Below are positions 1 to 8,933 of a stretch of DNA of 64,000 bases, piece after piece. The stretch's first letter is position 1; each line of letters starts with the position of its first letter. The notes beneath the pieces were generated by a model. The model had not been told where the DNA came from. It made no database searches and saw nothing but the letters and a program-made list of their open reading frames with translations. A program made the position numbers and the translations under genes. The stretch spans positions 4,092,001 to 4,156,000 of the forward strand of contig NZ_CP015118.1 in NCBI RefSeq assembly GCF_002116905.1, given 5' to 3'. The DNA comes from Piscinibacter gummiphilus. GTDB lineage: Bacteria > Pseudomonadota > Gammaproteobacteria > Burkholderiales > Burkholderiaceae_C.

Positions 1-1452
1 CTCTACGGCGACCTGACGCTGGCCGCCGACGGCACGTGGACCTACACGGTCGACGACACGCTGGCCGCCGTGCAGGCGCTGCGCGTGTCGGGCCAGACCG
101 TCACCGACGTCTTCACGTACACGGTGAAGGACCTGTGGGGCGCCACCGCCGAGGGCCGGCTCGACGTGGTGGTCGACGGCCGCAACGACACGCCCGTGGC
201 CACCGACGACACCGCCACCGCCGTGGAGGCCGGCGGCGTGGCCAACGGCACGGCGGGCACGGACCCCGCCGGCAACGTGCTGGCCAACGACACCGACGTC
301 GACGGGGCCGCGAACGGCGAGACCAAACAGGTGATCGACGTGGCCGGGCCGGACGGCCGCACGGCCCTCGCCGGCCAGGCGCTGGCGGGCGCCTACGGCC
401 GGCTCGTGCTCGACGCCGACGGCGGCTACCTCTACGAACTCGACAACACGCTGCCCGCCGTGCAGGCGCTGCGCACCGCCGGCGACACCCTCGTCGAGGT
501 GTTCACGTACCGCATGCGGGACACGGCCGGGGCCGTCTCCGAAGCCCGCCTGACCATCACGGTGCAGGGGGCCGACGACACCCCGGTGGCCACCGACGAC
601 ACCGCGGTGGCGTCGGACCAGACCCCATCGCCGCAGGTGACCGGCTCGGTGCTGCCGAACGACACCGACGTGGACGCGGGCGACACCCTGCTGGTCGTGG
701 GCGTGCGCCCGGGCGCCGAGGGCGATGCCGGCGCGATGGGCCCGGTGGGCCAGGCGCTGGCGGGCCGCTACGGCACCCTCGAGATCCACGCCGACGGCAC
801 CTACACGTACCGGATCGACCTGGCCAACCCCGAGGTGCTCGCGGCCGCCGGCCTGGGCCAGGTGCTGCAGGACGTGTTCACGTACCAGGTGGCCGACCGG
901 GCGGGCGCCACCGACCAGGCCGAGCTCGTGATCCACCTCGACATCGCCGCGCCCTACGTTCCACCACCCGCCCCGCCCCGGGGCGACGACGGCCCCCACG
1001 TCCCGGCGGTCGACCCGGTCACGACGTCGCCGTCCACGTCGCTGCCCGATGTCACGCCGGTGGTGTTCGTGGGACCCGTGGTGAGCCGGCAGAGCTTGGA
1101 AGACTCGCTGTCGGGCTGGCGCAGCGACGGCACGCGCATCGACCTCGTCAGCACGCGGTGGCTGCCCCCGGTGTCGCTCGGCGCCGGGCTGGGCCTCGTG
1201 CCGGGCCAGCAGGTGCACGCGGTCGTCGAACAGTCGAGCGCCGATGCCGAACTCGACATCGACGTGCTGCTGGGCCGCCCGGGCCGGGTCTCGCTGTCGG
1301 CCGACGGGTTGCTCGCGGACCCGTCGCCGTTCACCCCCGACCCGGCCGGCCTCCTGAGAGGCCCGGCCACCGCCCCGGGCCTGAGCGCGCAGCTCCAGGA
1401 GGCGGCCCGGCGGCAGAACCCCCTCGGCCGCGGCAGCACGCCGCGCCCCTGA
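1..1452 (+). CDS. C-terminal part of a giant VCBS-repeat surface/adhesin protein (5' end outside window)
   Basis: The frame is open from base 1 to the TGA at 1450-1452, so only the last 483 residues are seen. Three VCBS/cadherin-like repeats are visible, beginning near bases 1, 391 and 766. Each has a 'YGxLxLxADGxYxY' strand, an 'xVFTYxxxD' strand and a 'DDTPVATDDT...NDTDVD' linker. The last 160 residues are a proline-rich linker and a non-repetitive tail. No glycine-rich RTX calcium repeats are seen. Such proteins are usually exported, cell-surface or biofilm adhesins. The export-type genes start 22 bp downstream and probably serve it. The family call is sound; the secretion route is inference. 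Confidence 0.85.
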   Translation, partial: LYGDLTLAADGTWTYTVDDTLAAVQALRVSGQTVTDVFTYTVKDLWGATAEGRLDVVVDGRNDTPVATDDTATAVEAGGVANGTAGTDPAGNVLANDTDVDGAANGETKQVIDVAGPDGRTALAGQALAGAYGRLVLDADGGYLYELDNTLPAVQALRTAGDTLVEVFTYRMRDTAGAVSEARLTITVQGADDTPVATDDTAVASDQTPSPQVTGSVLPNDTDVDAGDTLLVVGVRPGAEGDAGAMGPVGQALAGRYGTLEIHADGTYTYRIDLANPEVLAAAGLGQVLQDVFTYQVADRAGATDQAELVIHLDIAAPYVPPPAPPRGDDGPHVPAVDPVTTSPSTSLPDVTPVVFVGPVVSRQSLEDSLSGWRSDGTRIDLVSTRWLPPVSLGAGLGLVPGQQVHAVVEQSSADAELDIDVLLGRPGRVSLSADGLLADPSPFTPDPAGLLRGPATAPGLSAQLQEAARRQNPLGRGSTPRP

Positions 1453-1474
1453 TCCGAAGGAGCACCGACCCACG

Positions 1475-3007
1475 ATGACCGCACGAACGATCCGGACCCC
1501 GCTGCTGTCGCTCGGCGCCGCGCTGGTCCTCGGGGCCTGTGCGACACCCGGTCCGCAGCCGCACACGGACGCGGAGAAGAAGGACCGCATCCAGGCCGAC
1601 ACCGCGCGCATGTACGCCGACCAGGAGCCCGTCACCGGCCCCATCGACTTCCACGAGGCCGCGGCGCGGGCCCTGAAGTACAACCTCGACTACCGGCTCA
1701 AGCTGATGGAGAGCGCACTCGCCGCGGACCTGCGCGACGTGTCGACCCACGAGATGCTGCCCCGCCTGGTGGCGAGCGCCGGCCGCACCGGCCGCAGCAA
1801 CGATTCCGGCGGCACCTCCATCGGCATCGAGGACCGGCAGGAGAGCCTGCGCGCGTCCACGTCGGAGGAGCGCTACCGGACGGTCGCCGGGCTCGGCCTC
1901 ACGTGGAGCGTGCTCGACTTCGGCGTGGCCTACTACCGCAGCCAGCAGAAGTCGGACCAGATCCTGATGGCCGAGGAGCGGCGCCGCAAGGTCGCGCAGA
2001 ACGTGCTGCAGGACGTGCGCAACGCCTACTGGCGTGCGCTCGCCGCGCAGCGGCTGATGCCCCACGTCGACGCGCTGCTCGCCCGCACGCACCGCGCGCT
2101 CGGCCAGGCCCGCGAGGCCGAGGAGAAGGGCCTGCTGCCGCGCCAGGAGATCCTCGCGTACCAGCGCGCGCTGCTCGACTCCGTGAGCCTGCTCACCGTG
2201 CGGCGGCAGGACCTCGAACTCGCGCGCGCCGAACTGGTCGCGCTGATGTCGCTGCCGCCGAACTCGCCGATGGTGCTGGCCGATGGCGAGGAGCCCTTCC
2301 TGCCCGCGGTGGGCGACGACACCGAGCGACTGGAGCGGCTGTCGCTCGAACGCCGTCCGGAAATCATGGAGGAGTGGTACCGCAAGCGGGTCAACGAGAA
2401 CGACCTCAAGATCGCCAAGGCCCAGCTGTGGCCCAACCTCAGCGTCAACCTCGGCGCCGAGTACGACTCGAACAAGTACCTCTACAACAACCACTGGTCC
2501 ACGACCGGGGTGCAGGTTTCGCTGAACCTGCTGCGGCTGCTGCAGCTGCCGTCGATCGAGTCGGCCGCGCGCTCGCAGGCCGAGACGGACGACCTGCGCC
2601 GCGTCGCGCTGTCGATGGCGATCCTGACGCAGGTGCGGGTGGGGGTCGTGCGCTACCAGCTGGCGCGGCACGAGGTGGGGTTCGCCGACGAGAGCCTGCG
2701 CGTGGACCGCTCGCTGCTCGACCACGCCAACGCGTCGCGGTCCACCCGCTTCGGCTCGGAGTTGGAGGTGATCCGCGCCGAGGGGCGCTTCCTGCTGTCG
2801 CGCTACCAGCGCGACGCCGCCTACTCGCGCGCGCAGGCCGCCTGGGGCCGCCTCTACAACTCGGTGGGCCTCGAGACCCTGCCCGCCACCATCGCCACGC
2901 ACGACGTGAAGACCCTCGCGCGCGAGATCCAGCGCACCCTGCGCGACCAGGAGACGTTCAGCCTCCTGGTGACCACCCCGGACCTGCCCGATGCCACGCC
3001 GAAATGA
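1475..3007 (+). CDS. TolC-family outer-membrane efflux lipoprotein
   Basis: This is a 510-residue protein. Its N-terminus is a lipoprotein signal with the lipobox LGAC, so Cys22 would be lipidated. The rest is the alpha-helical repeat fold of TolC/OEP proteins: long helices around residues 60-260 and 280-490 with two tandem halves. It would form the outer-membrane exit duct of a tripartite exporter. It lies 22 bp after the adhesin and overlaps the next gene by 17 bp, so it is part of one transcription unit. Its partners are the HlyD-like proteins that follow; no inner-membrane ATPase or RND pump accompanies it. Confidence 0.88.
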   Translation: MTARTIRTPLLSLGAALVLGACATPGPQPHTDAEKKDRIQADTARMYADQEPVTGPIDFHEAAARALKYNLDYRLKLMESALAADLRDVSTHEMLPRLVASAGRTGRSNDSGGTSIGIEDRQESLRASTSEERYRTVAGLGLTWSVLDFGVAYYRSQQKSDQILMAEERRRKVAQNVLQDVRNAYWRALAAQRLMPHVDALLARTHRALGQAREAEEKGLLPRQEILAYQRALLDSVSLLTVRRQDLELARAELVALMSLPPNSPMVLADGEEPFLPAVGDDTERLERLSLERRPEIMEEWYRKRVNENDLKIAKAQLWPNLSVNLGAEYDSNKYLYNNHWSTTGVQVSLNLLRLLQLPSIESAARSQAETDDLRRVALSMAILTQVRVGVVRYQLARHEVGFADESLRVDRSLLDHANASRSTRFGSELEVIRAEGRFLLSRYQRDAAYSRAQAAWGRLYNSVGLETLPATIATHDVKTLAREIQRTLRDQETFSLLVTTPDLPDATPK

Positions 3008-3761
3008 CCGGATCGCCCTCGCGCTGGGCCTCGCCGCGCTGTGGCACGGCGCCGCCCTCGCCCAGGCCGCGCCGTCCGCCCGCCCGCCGCCCGACGATCC
3101 GAACGCGATCCGGGTGCTGCTGGCCGCGCAGCTCGAGACGACCCTGTCCAGCCAGATGAACGGCACGCTCGGCGAGCTGCGGGCCGGCCTCGGCCAGCGG
3201 GTGGACCGCCACGGGGTGCTGGTGCGCCTGAACTGCGGCGAGGCGCAGGCACGCGCCAAGGTCACCGCGGCCGAACTCGCGATGGCGAGGCAGAACCTCG
3301 ACGCCAAGCGCGAATTGCGCAAGCTCGACGCCGTGGGCGACATCGAGGTGGCCACCGCGGCGACCGAGGTGGAAAAGGCCGACGGCGCCAACGCCCTCGC
3401 GCAGACGCAGGGCAGCTATTGCCAGGTGCTGGCCCCGTTCCGCGGCCGGGTGGCGAAGGTGTACGTGAAGCCGTACCAGACCGTCGCGGCCGGCGCGCCC
3501 CTGTTCGACCTGGTGAGCGACGGCGCGCTGAAGGTGCGGCTCAACGCCCCCTCGTCGCTGCTGCCGAGGCTGCAGCCGGGGATGCCGCTCGAGGTGCTGA
3601 TCCACGAGACGGGCAAGCGGTACGCGGCGAAGGTGAGCGGCGTGAGCTCCCGCGTCGACGCGGTGGCGCAGTCGGTCGAGCTGGAGGCGCGCCTGAACGC
3701 GGAACACGCCGAACTGTCGGCCGGCATGAGCGGCACCGCCCGGTTGCCGGACCGGCCGTGA
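2991..3761 (+). CDS. HlyD/MFP-type periplasmic adaptor protein (short)
   Basis: This is a 256-residue protein with a signal peptide (cleavage near residue 24). A helical hairpin lies around residues 75-130, and the second half of a barrel-sandwich/lipoyl-like domain begins near 'QVLAPFRGRVAKVYV'. This is the core of a membrane-fusion protein that bridges inner-membrane and outer-membrane components. At 256 residues it is short for the family. It overlaps the TolC-like gene by 17 bp, and its TGA overlaps the GTG start of the next adaptor, so the genes are translationally coupled. Confidence 0.85.
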   Translation: MPRRNDRIALALGLAALWHGAALAQAAPSARPPPDDPNAIRVLLAAQLETTLSSQMNGTLGELRAGLGQRVDRHGVLVRLNCGEAQARAKVTAAELAMARQNLDAKRELRKLDAVGDIEVATAATEVEKADGANALAQTQGSYCQVLAPFRGRVAKVYVKPYQTVAAGAPLFDLVSDGALKVRLNAPSSLLPRLQPGMPLEVLIHETGKRYAAKVSGVSSRVDAVAQSVELEARLNAEHAELSAGMSGTARLPDRP

Positions 3762-5098
3762 ACGACCGCCTCTCGACCGCCCCGCTGCTGCAGGCCCTGG
3801 TGGCCGTGCGCGACCGGGCGCTCGAGGCCGCCTCGCTCAACGCGCTGGCCTTTTCGATGGCCAACGACCTGCACCCGCTGCTGAACTACCGCCAGGCCGT
3901 CGTGATGGCGCAGCACGGCGCGTCGTTCGAGCTGCTCTGCATCTCCGGGCTCGCGCGTCCGACGGAGGATTCGCCGTACCTCGTCTGGCTCGACCGCGCG
4001 GTGCGCTGGGTGGCGACGCAGTTGGCCGGCCCCGGCCCCGTCTGGCTCGCCCGCGAGGCCGTGTCGCCGCCGGCGGACGTGGCCGAAGGCTGGGCCGAAT
4101 GGTGGCCGGAGGGCCTCTGGTGCGTGCCGCTGCACGATCGCGACGGCCGCCGCCTCGGCCTCGTGCTGCTGCTGCTCGACGCGGTGCCGCCCGACCCGCT
4201 GCCCGCGCTGCTCGAGGGCGTATGGCGCACCTGGGCCCACGCCTGGTCGGCGTTCGCGGCGCACCGTTCCTGGCGGCGGTGGTGGCCTTCGCGCCGGCAG
4301 GCCATCGCCCTCGCGATGGGGGCCGCGGCACTGCTGCTCGTGCCGGTGCGCCAGACCGCACTCGCGCCCGCCGACGTGGTCTCGCGGCAGGCGCAGGCCA
4401 TCACGTCGCCCATCGACGGCGTGGTGCGCGAGGTGCACGTGCGGCCGCACCAGGCGGTGGAGGCCGGCACGCTGCTGTTCTCGCTCGACGAGACCACGCT
4501 GCGCAGCCGCGCCGAGGTGCTGGGGAAACAGGTGGCCGTCGCGGACGCCGAACTCGTCTCCGCGAGCCAGCGGGCCTTCGACCCCGCCCAGGGCAAGGGC
4601 GAGATCACGCTGCTGACCGGCCGCGCGCAACAGCGCCGCGCGGAACTCGCGGCCGTGCAGGCCCAGCTGGAGCGCACGCAAGTGCATGCGCCCCGCGCGG
4701 GCGTGGCCGTGTTCGCGGACCCGGACGACTGGCTCGGCAAACCCGTCGTGACCGGTGAACGCATCCTGCAACTGGCCGACCCGGCGCGACCCGCGATGCG
4801 CATCCAGCTCGCCGTGGCCGATGCCATCGCACTGGAGCCTGGCGCCCGGGTCACGCTGTTCCTCACGGCCTACCCGCTCGACCCGCTGGAAGGCCACATC
4901 CTCGAGACCAGCTACCAGGCCCGCACCGGCGACGACGGCGTGGCCTCGTACCGCCTGCTCGCGAGCATCGACGGGGCCCCGGCCCTCGCGCGGCTCGGCC
5001 TCCACGGCACCGCCAAGCTGCACGGCGAGCGCGTGACCCTCGGCTACTACCTGCTGCGCCGCCCGCTCGCGGCCGTGCGCGCTTGGACGGGCTGGTGA
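3758..5098 (+). CDS. GAF-domain/HlyD fusion adaptor protein
   Basis: The GTG at 3758 overlaps the previous TGA (GTGA) and gives 446 residues. The frame stays open much further upstream, but that part is antisense-like shadow of the preceding gene. Residues about 1-170 resemble a cytoplasmic GAF-like sensor domain. One transmembrane segment follows near 182-198, then a HlyD barrel-sandwich and hairpin region from about 210 to 420 ('SPIDGVVREVHVRPHQ', 'HAPRAGVAVFADPDDW'). The layout suggests an inner-membrane adaptor with a cytosolic sensory head. It is coupled to the next gene by a TGATG overlap. The GAF call rests on pattern only. Confidence 0.78.
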   Translation: MNDRLSTAPLLQALVAVRDRALEAASLNALAFSMANDLHPLLNYRQAVVMAQHGASFELLCISGLARPTEDSPYLVWLDRAVRWVATQLAGPGPVWLAREAVSPPADVAEGWAEWWPEGLWCVPLHDRDGRRLGLVLLLLDAVPPDPLPALLEGVWRTWAHAWSAFAAHRSWRRWWPSRRQAIALAMGAAALLLVPVRQTALAPADVVSRQAQAITSPIDGVVREVHVRPHQAVEAGTLLFSLDETTLRSRAEVLGKQVAVADAELVSASQRAFDPAQGKGEITLLTGRAQQRRAELAAVQAQLERTQVHAPRAGVAVFADPDDWLGKPVVTGERILQLADPARPAMRIQLAVADAIALEPGARVTLFLTAYPLDPLEGHILETSYQARTGDDGVASYRLLASIDGAPALARLGLHGTAKLHGERVTLGYYLLRRPLAAVRAWTGW

Positions 5099-7194
5099 TG
5101 GATGCGGCCGCCGACCGTCCGACCCCGCCGCTGCGCGAGGACCTGAAGCTGAGCGAGACCTCGCCCGGCCACGACGGTTCGCCCGCGTGGGTGATCGAGG
5201 ACGCGGTGCTCAACCGCTTCTACCGCATCGGCTGGTTCGAGTTCGAATGCCTGCTGCGCTGGGGCCAGCCACCGGGCCGCATCTGCGAGCAGATCGCCGC
5301 GGAAACCGCGTTGCAGCCGGACGTCGACCAGGTCGTCGGTTTCGGCCGTTTCCTCGCGTCGAACCAGCTCGTGCACCCCGACGCGCAAGCCACCGCGCGG
5401 TTGCGGTCGCAGAGCGAAGGCAACCCCTGGCTGCACGGGCGCTGGTGGCTGCACCACTACCTGTTCTTCCGCATCCCGCTGCTGCGGCCGCAGGCCGTGC
5501 TGCAGCGGCTGTCGGCGGCGCTCGACCCGGTGTGGCGGCCCGCCACCGCGTGGCTCGTGGCCGCGCTCGGGCTGCTCGGCGTGATCCTGGTGCTGCAGCA
5601 GTGGGACACCTTCGCCGCCGCCGTGGTGGAGTCGTTCTCGGCCGAGGGCCTGGTGAGTTTCGCGGCCGCCCTCCTCGTGGCCAAGACGCTGCACGAACTG
5701 GGACACGCGCTGGTGGCCACCCGCCTCGGGCTGCGCGTGGCCCACATGGGTGTCGCGTTCGTGGTGCTGTGGCCCATGCTCTACACCGACACGGGCGAGA
5801 GCTGGAAGCTGCGCAGCGCGCGGCAGCGGCTGGCCGTGGCGTCCGCCGGCATCCTCGCCGAACTGGGGCTCGCCGGGCTCGCGACCCTCGGCTGGGCGCT
5901 GTGCGACGACGGTCCGCTGCGCAACGCGCTGCTGTACCTCGCCACCACGAGCTGGGTGCTGTCGCTCGCGCTCAACGCGAGCCCGTTCATGCGCTTCGAC
6001 GGCTACTTCATCACGTCCGACCTGCTCGACTTCCCGAACCTGCACGAACGGTCGTCGGCCCTCGCGCGCACCGCGCTGCGGCGTTCGCTGCTCGGGCTCG
6101 ACGAACCGTGGCCCGAGGCGCAGCCGACCGGACGTCGACGCGCCCTCGTGGCCTTCGCCGTCACCACCTGGCTGTACCGGCTCGTGCTGTTCGCCGGCAT
6201 CGCGGTAGCCGTGTACCTGCTGTTCTTCAAGGTGCTCGGCATCGTGCTGTTCGTCGTGGAGGTGCTGTGGTTCATCGTGCGGCCGGTGTGGCGCGAACTG
6301 GGGCACTGGTGGGCGGCGCGCCGGGCCGTGCCCGGGTCGCGCCGACTGGCCGCCGGACTGCTCGGGCTGGCCGCGCTGGCGTTCCTCGCCGTGCCCTGGC
6401 GCACGCAGGTCGACGCGGTGGGCGTGGCCCGCTCGCAGCAGCAGACCCGGGTCTACGCGCCGTTCCCCGGGCGGCTGAGCGACGTGCGTCCTGCCGGCGA
6501 TGTCACGGCCGGTGACACGCTCGTGGTGCTGGAGGACCCCGACATCGACTCGCGCATGCGTGGCAACGAGGCCGGGCAGCAGGGCTACGAGGCGAGGCTC
6601 GCGGGGCTGATCGCCGACCCGGCCGGCAGCGCCGAACTGGCCGCCACCCGGCAGCGGCTCATCGTCGAAGTGGAGGAGGTGCGCGCGGCCCGGACCGAGA
6701 TGGCCCGGCTGCAGCTGCGCGCGCCCGCCACCGGCCGGTGGCTCGACGTCGACCCCGAGCGCCAGCCGGGCCAGTGGGTCGGCACCCGCGACCTGCTGGG
6801 GGTGCTGATCGACCCTACCCGCTGGCAGGTGGACGCCTACGTGCGCCAGGACGAAGTGCATCGGCTGCGGCCCGGCGACGCCGTGAGCTTCCATGCCGAA
6901 GGCGTGGCCACCCCGCTCGCGGGCCGGGTGGTGTCGATCGGCAGCACCCGGGTCTCGGAACTCGGCCACCCGATGCTCGCCACCCGCTTCGGTGGGCCCT
7001 TGCCGGTCGTGGCGCGTGGCGAGTCCCTGCAGCCCGACCCGCCACGGTTCCACGTGCTCGTGCAACTCGACACGGCCCCGCCAGGGCAGCGCGAGACCCG
7101 CGGACGGCTCCGGATTGACGGCGCGCCCCGCAGCCTGCTGGGGGACGGGATGACCCGGCTCGGCGCCGTGCTGCTGCGGGAAAGCGGCTTCTGA
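5098..7194 (+). CDS. M50 (site-2 protease-like) membrane protein fused to a HlyD-type adaptor domain
   Basis: The start ATG at 5098 overlaps the upstream stop (TGATG) and gives 698 residues. The N-terminal 100 residues look like a PqqD/winged-helix-type domain. A multi-helix membrane region follows, with the zinc-protease motif HELGH at residues 199-203 and a matching DGY near 301, as in M50 site-2 proteases. After about residue 430 there is a further membrane helix and then a HlyD-like barrel-sandwich domain. Such fusions occur in exporter operons that lack a canonical ABC transporter. Here it is the only candidate inner-membrane component. Cleavage activity is not demonstrated by sequence. 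Confidence 0.8.
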   Translation: MDAAADRPTPPLREDLKLSETSPGHDGSPAWVIEDAVLNRFYRIGWFEFECLLRWGQPPGRICEQIAAETALQPDVDQVVGFGRFLASNQLVHPDAQATARLRSQSEGNPWLHGRWWLHHYLFFRIPLLRPQAVLQRLSAALDPVWRPATAWLVAALGLLGVILVLQQWDTFAAAVVESFSAEGLVSFAAALLVAKTLHELGHALVATRLGLRVAHMGVAFVVLWPMLYTDTGESWKLRSARQRLAVASAGILAELGLAGLATLGWALCDDGPLRNALLYLATTSWVLSLALNASPFMRFDGYFITSDLLDFPNLHERSSALARTALRRSLLGLDEPWPEAQPTGRRRALVAFAVTTWLYRLVLFAGIAVAVYLLFFKVLGIVLFVVEVLWFIVRPVWRELGHWWAARRAVPGSRRLAAGLLGLAALAFLAVPWRTQVDAVGVARSQQQTRVYAPFPGRLSDVRPAGDVTAGDTLVVLEDPDIDSRMRGNEAGQQGYEARLAGLIADPAGSAELAATRQRLIVEVEEVRAARTEMARLQLRAPATGRWLDVDPERQPGQWVGTRDLLGVLIDPTRWQVDAYVRQDEVHRLRPGDAVSFHAEGVATPLAGRVVSIGSTRVSELGHPMLATRFGGPLPVVARGESLQPDPPRFHVLVQLDTAPPGQRETRGRLRIDGAPRSLLGDGMTRLGAVLLRESGF

Positions 7195-7270
7195 TTTTTC
7201 GTAACCCAGGCGACAGCACGACCGTGCGAAGCGGACTAGACTCGACCGATTCCTCCCTGGAGAACCGACC

Positions 7271-8410
7271 ATGAGCAGCCCCATCCCCACCACGGCCCTG
7301 CAACTCCGCTCGCTGCTGAAGGCCAGCGGTGAACTCGAGCTGTCGCTCGCCGACGTGCCCGTGCCCACGCCGAAGGAAAACGAGGTGCTGGTGCGCATCG
7401 AGGCCAGCCCCATCAACCCGTCCGACCTCGCGCTGCTGGTCGGCATGGCCGACCTGTCGACGCTGAAGACCTCGGGCTCGGGGGCGAAGATCGTCACCAC
7501 GGCGAAGATGCCCGAGAAGCTGATGCGCGCGCTGGCCTCGCGCGTCGACGAGTCCATGCCGGTGGGCAACGAGGGCTCGGGCGTGGTGGTGGCCACGGGC
7601 GACTCCCCCGCCGCGAAGGCGCTGCTCGGCAAGACCGTGGGCGTGCTGGGCGGCTCGATGTACTCGCAATACCGCTGTCTGCACCTGTCGCAGGTGATGG
7701 CAGTGCCCGACGGCACCACGTTCGCCGAAGCCGCCTCGTGTTTCGTCAACCCGCTCACGTCGCTCGGCATGGTCGAGACCATGCGCCGCGAAGGCCACAC
7801 GGCCCTCGTGCACACCGCCGCCGCCTCCAACCTCGGCCAGATGCTCAACCGCATCACGCAGAAAGATGGCGTCCCGCTCGTCAACATCGTGCGCAAGCCC
7901 GAGCAGGCGGCGCTGCTGAAGGCCCAGGGCGCGAAGTACGTGGTCGACTCGTCGTCGGCCAACTTCATGGAAGAGTTGACCGACGCGCTGGCCGCCACGG
8001 GCGCCACCCTCGCCTTCGACGCGCTGGGCGGCGGCAAGCTCGCCGGCCAGATCCTCACGGCGATGGAAGCCGCCATCAACCGCAACGCCAAGGAATACAG
8101 CCGCTACGGCTCGGCCGTGCACAAGCAGGTCTACCTGTACGGCGGCCTCGACACTTCGCCCACCGAATTCAACCGCAGCTTCGGCATGGCCTGGGGCATG
8201 GGCGGCTGGCTGCTGACCCCGTTCCTGCAGAAGATCGGCAGCGAAGCCGCGGGCAAGCTGCGCGCGCGGGTGGCTGCGGAACTGAAGACCACGTTCAAGA
8301 GCCACTACTCCCGCGAGATCACCCTCGCCGAAACCCTGCAGCCGGACGTGATCCAGGCGTACGGGCAGCGGGCCACGGGCGAGAAATTCCTGATCGTGCC
8401 GAACCGCTGA
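7271..8410 (+). CDS. MDR-superfamily (zinc-type alcohol dehydrogenase-like) NAD(P)H oxidoreductase
   Basis: This is a 379-residue medium-chain dehydrogenase/reductase. The N-terminal GroES-like part contains 'VLVRIEASPINPSDLALL', typical of quinone oxidoreductase and enoyl reductase members. A Rossmann domain follows ('TALVHTAAASNLGQML'), with AASNLG in place of the usual GxGxxG. The catalytic zinc ligands of true alcohol dehydrogenases are not evident, so it is probably a zinc-independent NAD(P)H-dependent reductase. It has its own 76-bp upstream gap with an AGACT-type -10 stretch near 7230 and a GGAG ribosome site. The substrate cannot be told. Confidence 0.85.
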   Translation: MSSPIPTTALQLRSLLKASGELELSLADVPVPTPKENEVLVRIEASPINPSDLALLVGMADLSTLKTSGSGAKIVTTAKMPEKLMRALASRVDESMPVGNEGSGVVVATGDSPAAKALLGKTVGVLGGSMYSQYRCLHLSQVMAVPDGTTFAEAASCFVNPLTSLGMVETMRREGHTALVHTAAASNLGQMLNRITQKDGVPLVNIVRKPEQAALLKAQGAKYVVDSSSANFMEELTDALAATGATLAFDALGGGKLAGQILTAMEAAINRNAKEYSRYGSAVHKQVYLYGGLDTSPTEFNRSFGMAWGMGGWLLTPFLQKIGSEAAGKLRARVAAELKTTFKSHYSREITLAETLQPDVIQAYGQRATGEKFLIVPNR

Positions 8411-8444
8411 GCGGCACGTCGAACGCTGCCAACGCCCGGCCCAC

Positions 8445-8469
8445 GTCATCCCGGCTCGGGCCGGGTGAC
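8445..8469. repeat. REP-like hairpin, possible terminator
   Basis: The two arms GTCATCCCGGC and GCCGGGTGAC pair across a short loop between the oxidoreductase and the small lipoprotein gene. The left arm is the same phrase (GTCATCCCGGC) as the hairpin embedded in the ketosynthase gene at 19069-19092, so both look like members of one dispersed palindromic family. It could also act as a transcription terminator; there is no T-run. Confidence 0.5.
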
Positions 8470-8541
8470 CGCCGGCGTTGGAGATGGTCCGAACGGACCA
8501 CGCACAATGGGGGCCCTTTCACAACCCAGCGAACCGTTCCC

Positions 8542-8886
8542 ATGAACTTCCGTCCCCTGTCCGTGCTCGCGATCTCTCTCGGCCTGCTGTCCCTGGCCGC
8601 CTGCACCACGCTCGAGCCCGAACTCCCGGTCGAACCGCTCGCCGGCTACGACCTCGTCGACCTGGCGAAGGTGGACACGGTCGCCTACCAGTCCGACTAC
8701 AAGCACTGCGCGGCCATCGCCAACCAGGACCTCGATGACGTGACCCGTTTCGCCAGCCGCGCCGCCGGTGCCGCCGCGGACCGGGCGTCGCTGGGCATCA
8801 TCGGCCAGCAGCACGCCAAGGACGCCGACCGCGGCACCGTCCTCAAGCGCTGCCTGACGGGCCGCGGGTACAACGTCATCCGCTGA
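8542..8886 (+). CDS. small lipoprotein, glycine-zipper-free
   Basis: This is a 114-residue protein starting at ATG 8542. The signal peptide ends in the lipobox LAAC (Cys about 19), followed by a soluble domain with two conserved-looking cysteines ('DYKHCAAIAN', 'LKRCLTGRGYNVIR'). The closing 'RCLTGRGYxVI' motif is common in small outer-membrane lipoproteins of betaproteobacteria, where the paired cysteines probably form a disulfide. The frame is open further upstream, but those residues are shadow of the previous gene. It is convergent with imuB across a shared hairpin. Function is unknown. Confidence 0.8.
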   Translation: MNFRPLSVLAISLGLLSLAACTTLEPELPVEPLAGYDLVDLAKVDTVAYQSDYKHCAAIANQDLDDVTRFASRAAGAAADRASLGIIGQQHAKDADRGTVLKRCLTGRGYNVIR

Positions 8887-8901
8887 ACCCGGACACGCGC
8901 A

Positions 8902-8924
8902 CGGAACGCCGGGACGGCGTTCCG
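8902..8924. terminator. hairpin between convergent lipoprotein and imuB genes
   Basis: A perfect 9-bp stem (CGGAACGCC / GGCGTTCCG) with a five-base loop lies between the stop of the lipoprotein gene (8886) and the stop of imuB (8934). Its position between convergent genes suggests a bidirectional terminator, although there is no T-tract. Confidence 0.6.
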
Positions 8925-8933
8925 GTGCGAAGG

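Noticed and set aside
1..960. Regular repeats that could be mistaken for a CRISPR or satellite array
   Set aside because: The units are about 125 codons long, diverged at DNA level and in frame. They are VCBS protein repeats.
1331..3391. Long minus-strand open frame opposite the TolC-like gene
   Set aside because: It has repetitive Arg/Gly/Val/His composition and no domain, and lies antisense to a clear efflux gene.
5047..8091. Very long minus-strand open frame (over 1000 codons) opposite the M50 and oxidoreductase genes
   Set aside because: It is a by-product of high GC: His/Arg/Gly-rich, without domains, and opposite genes with clear motifs.
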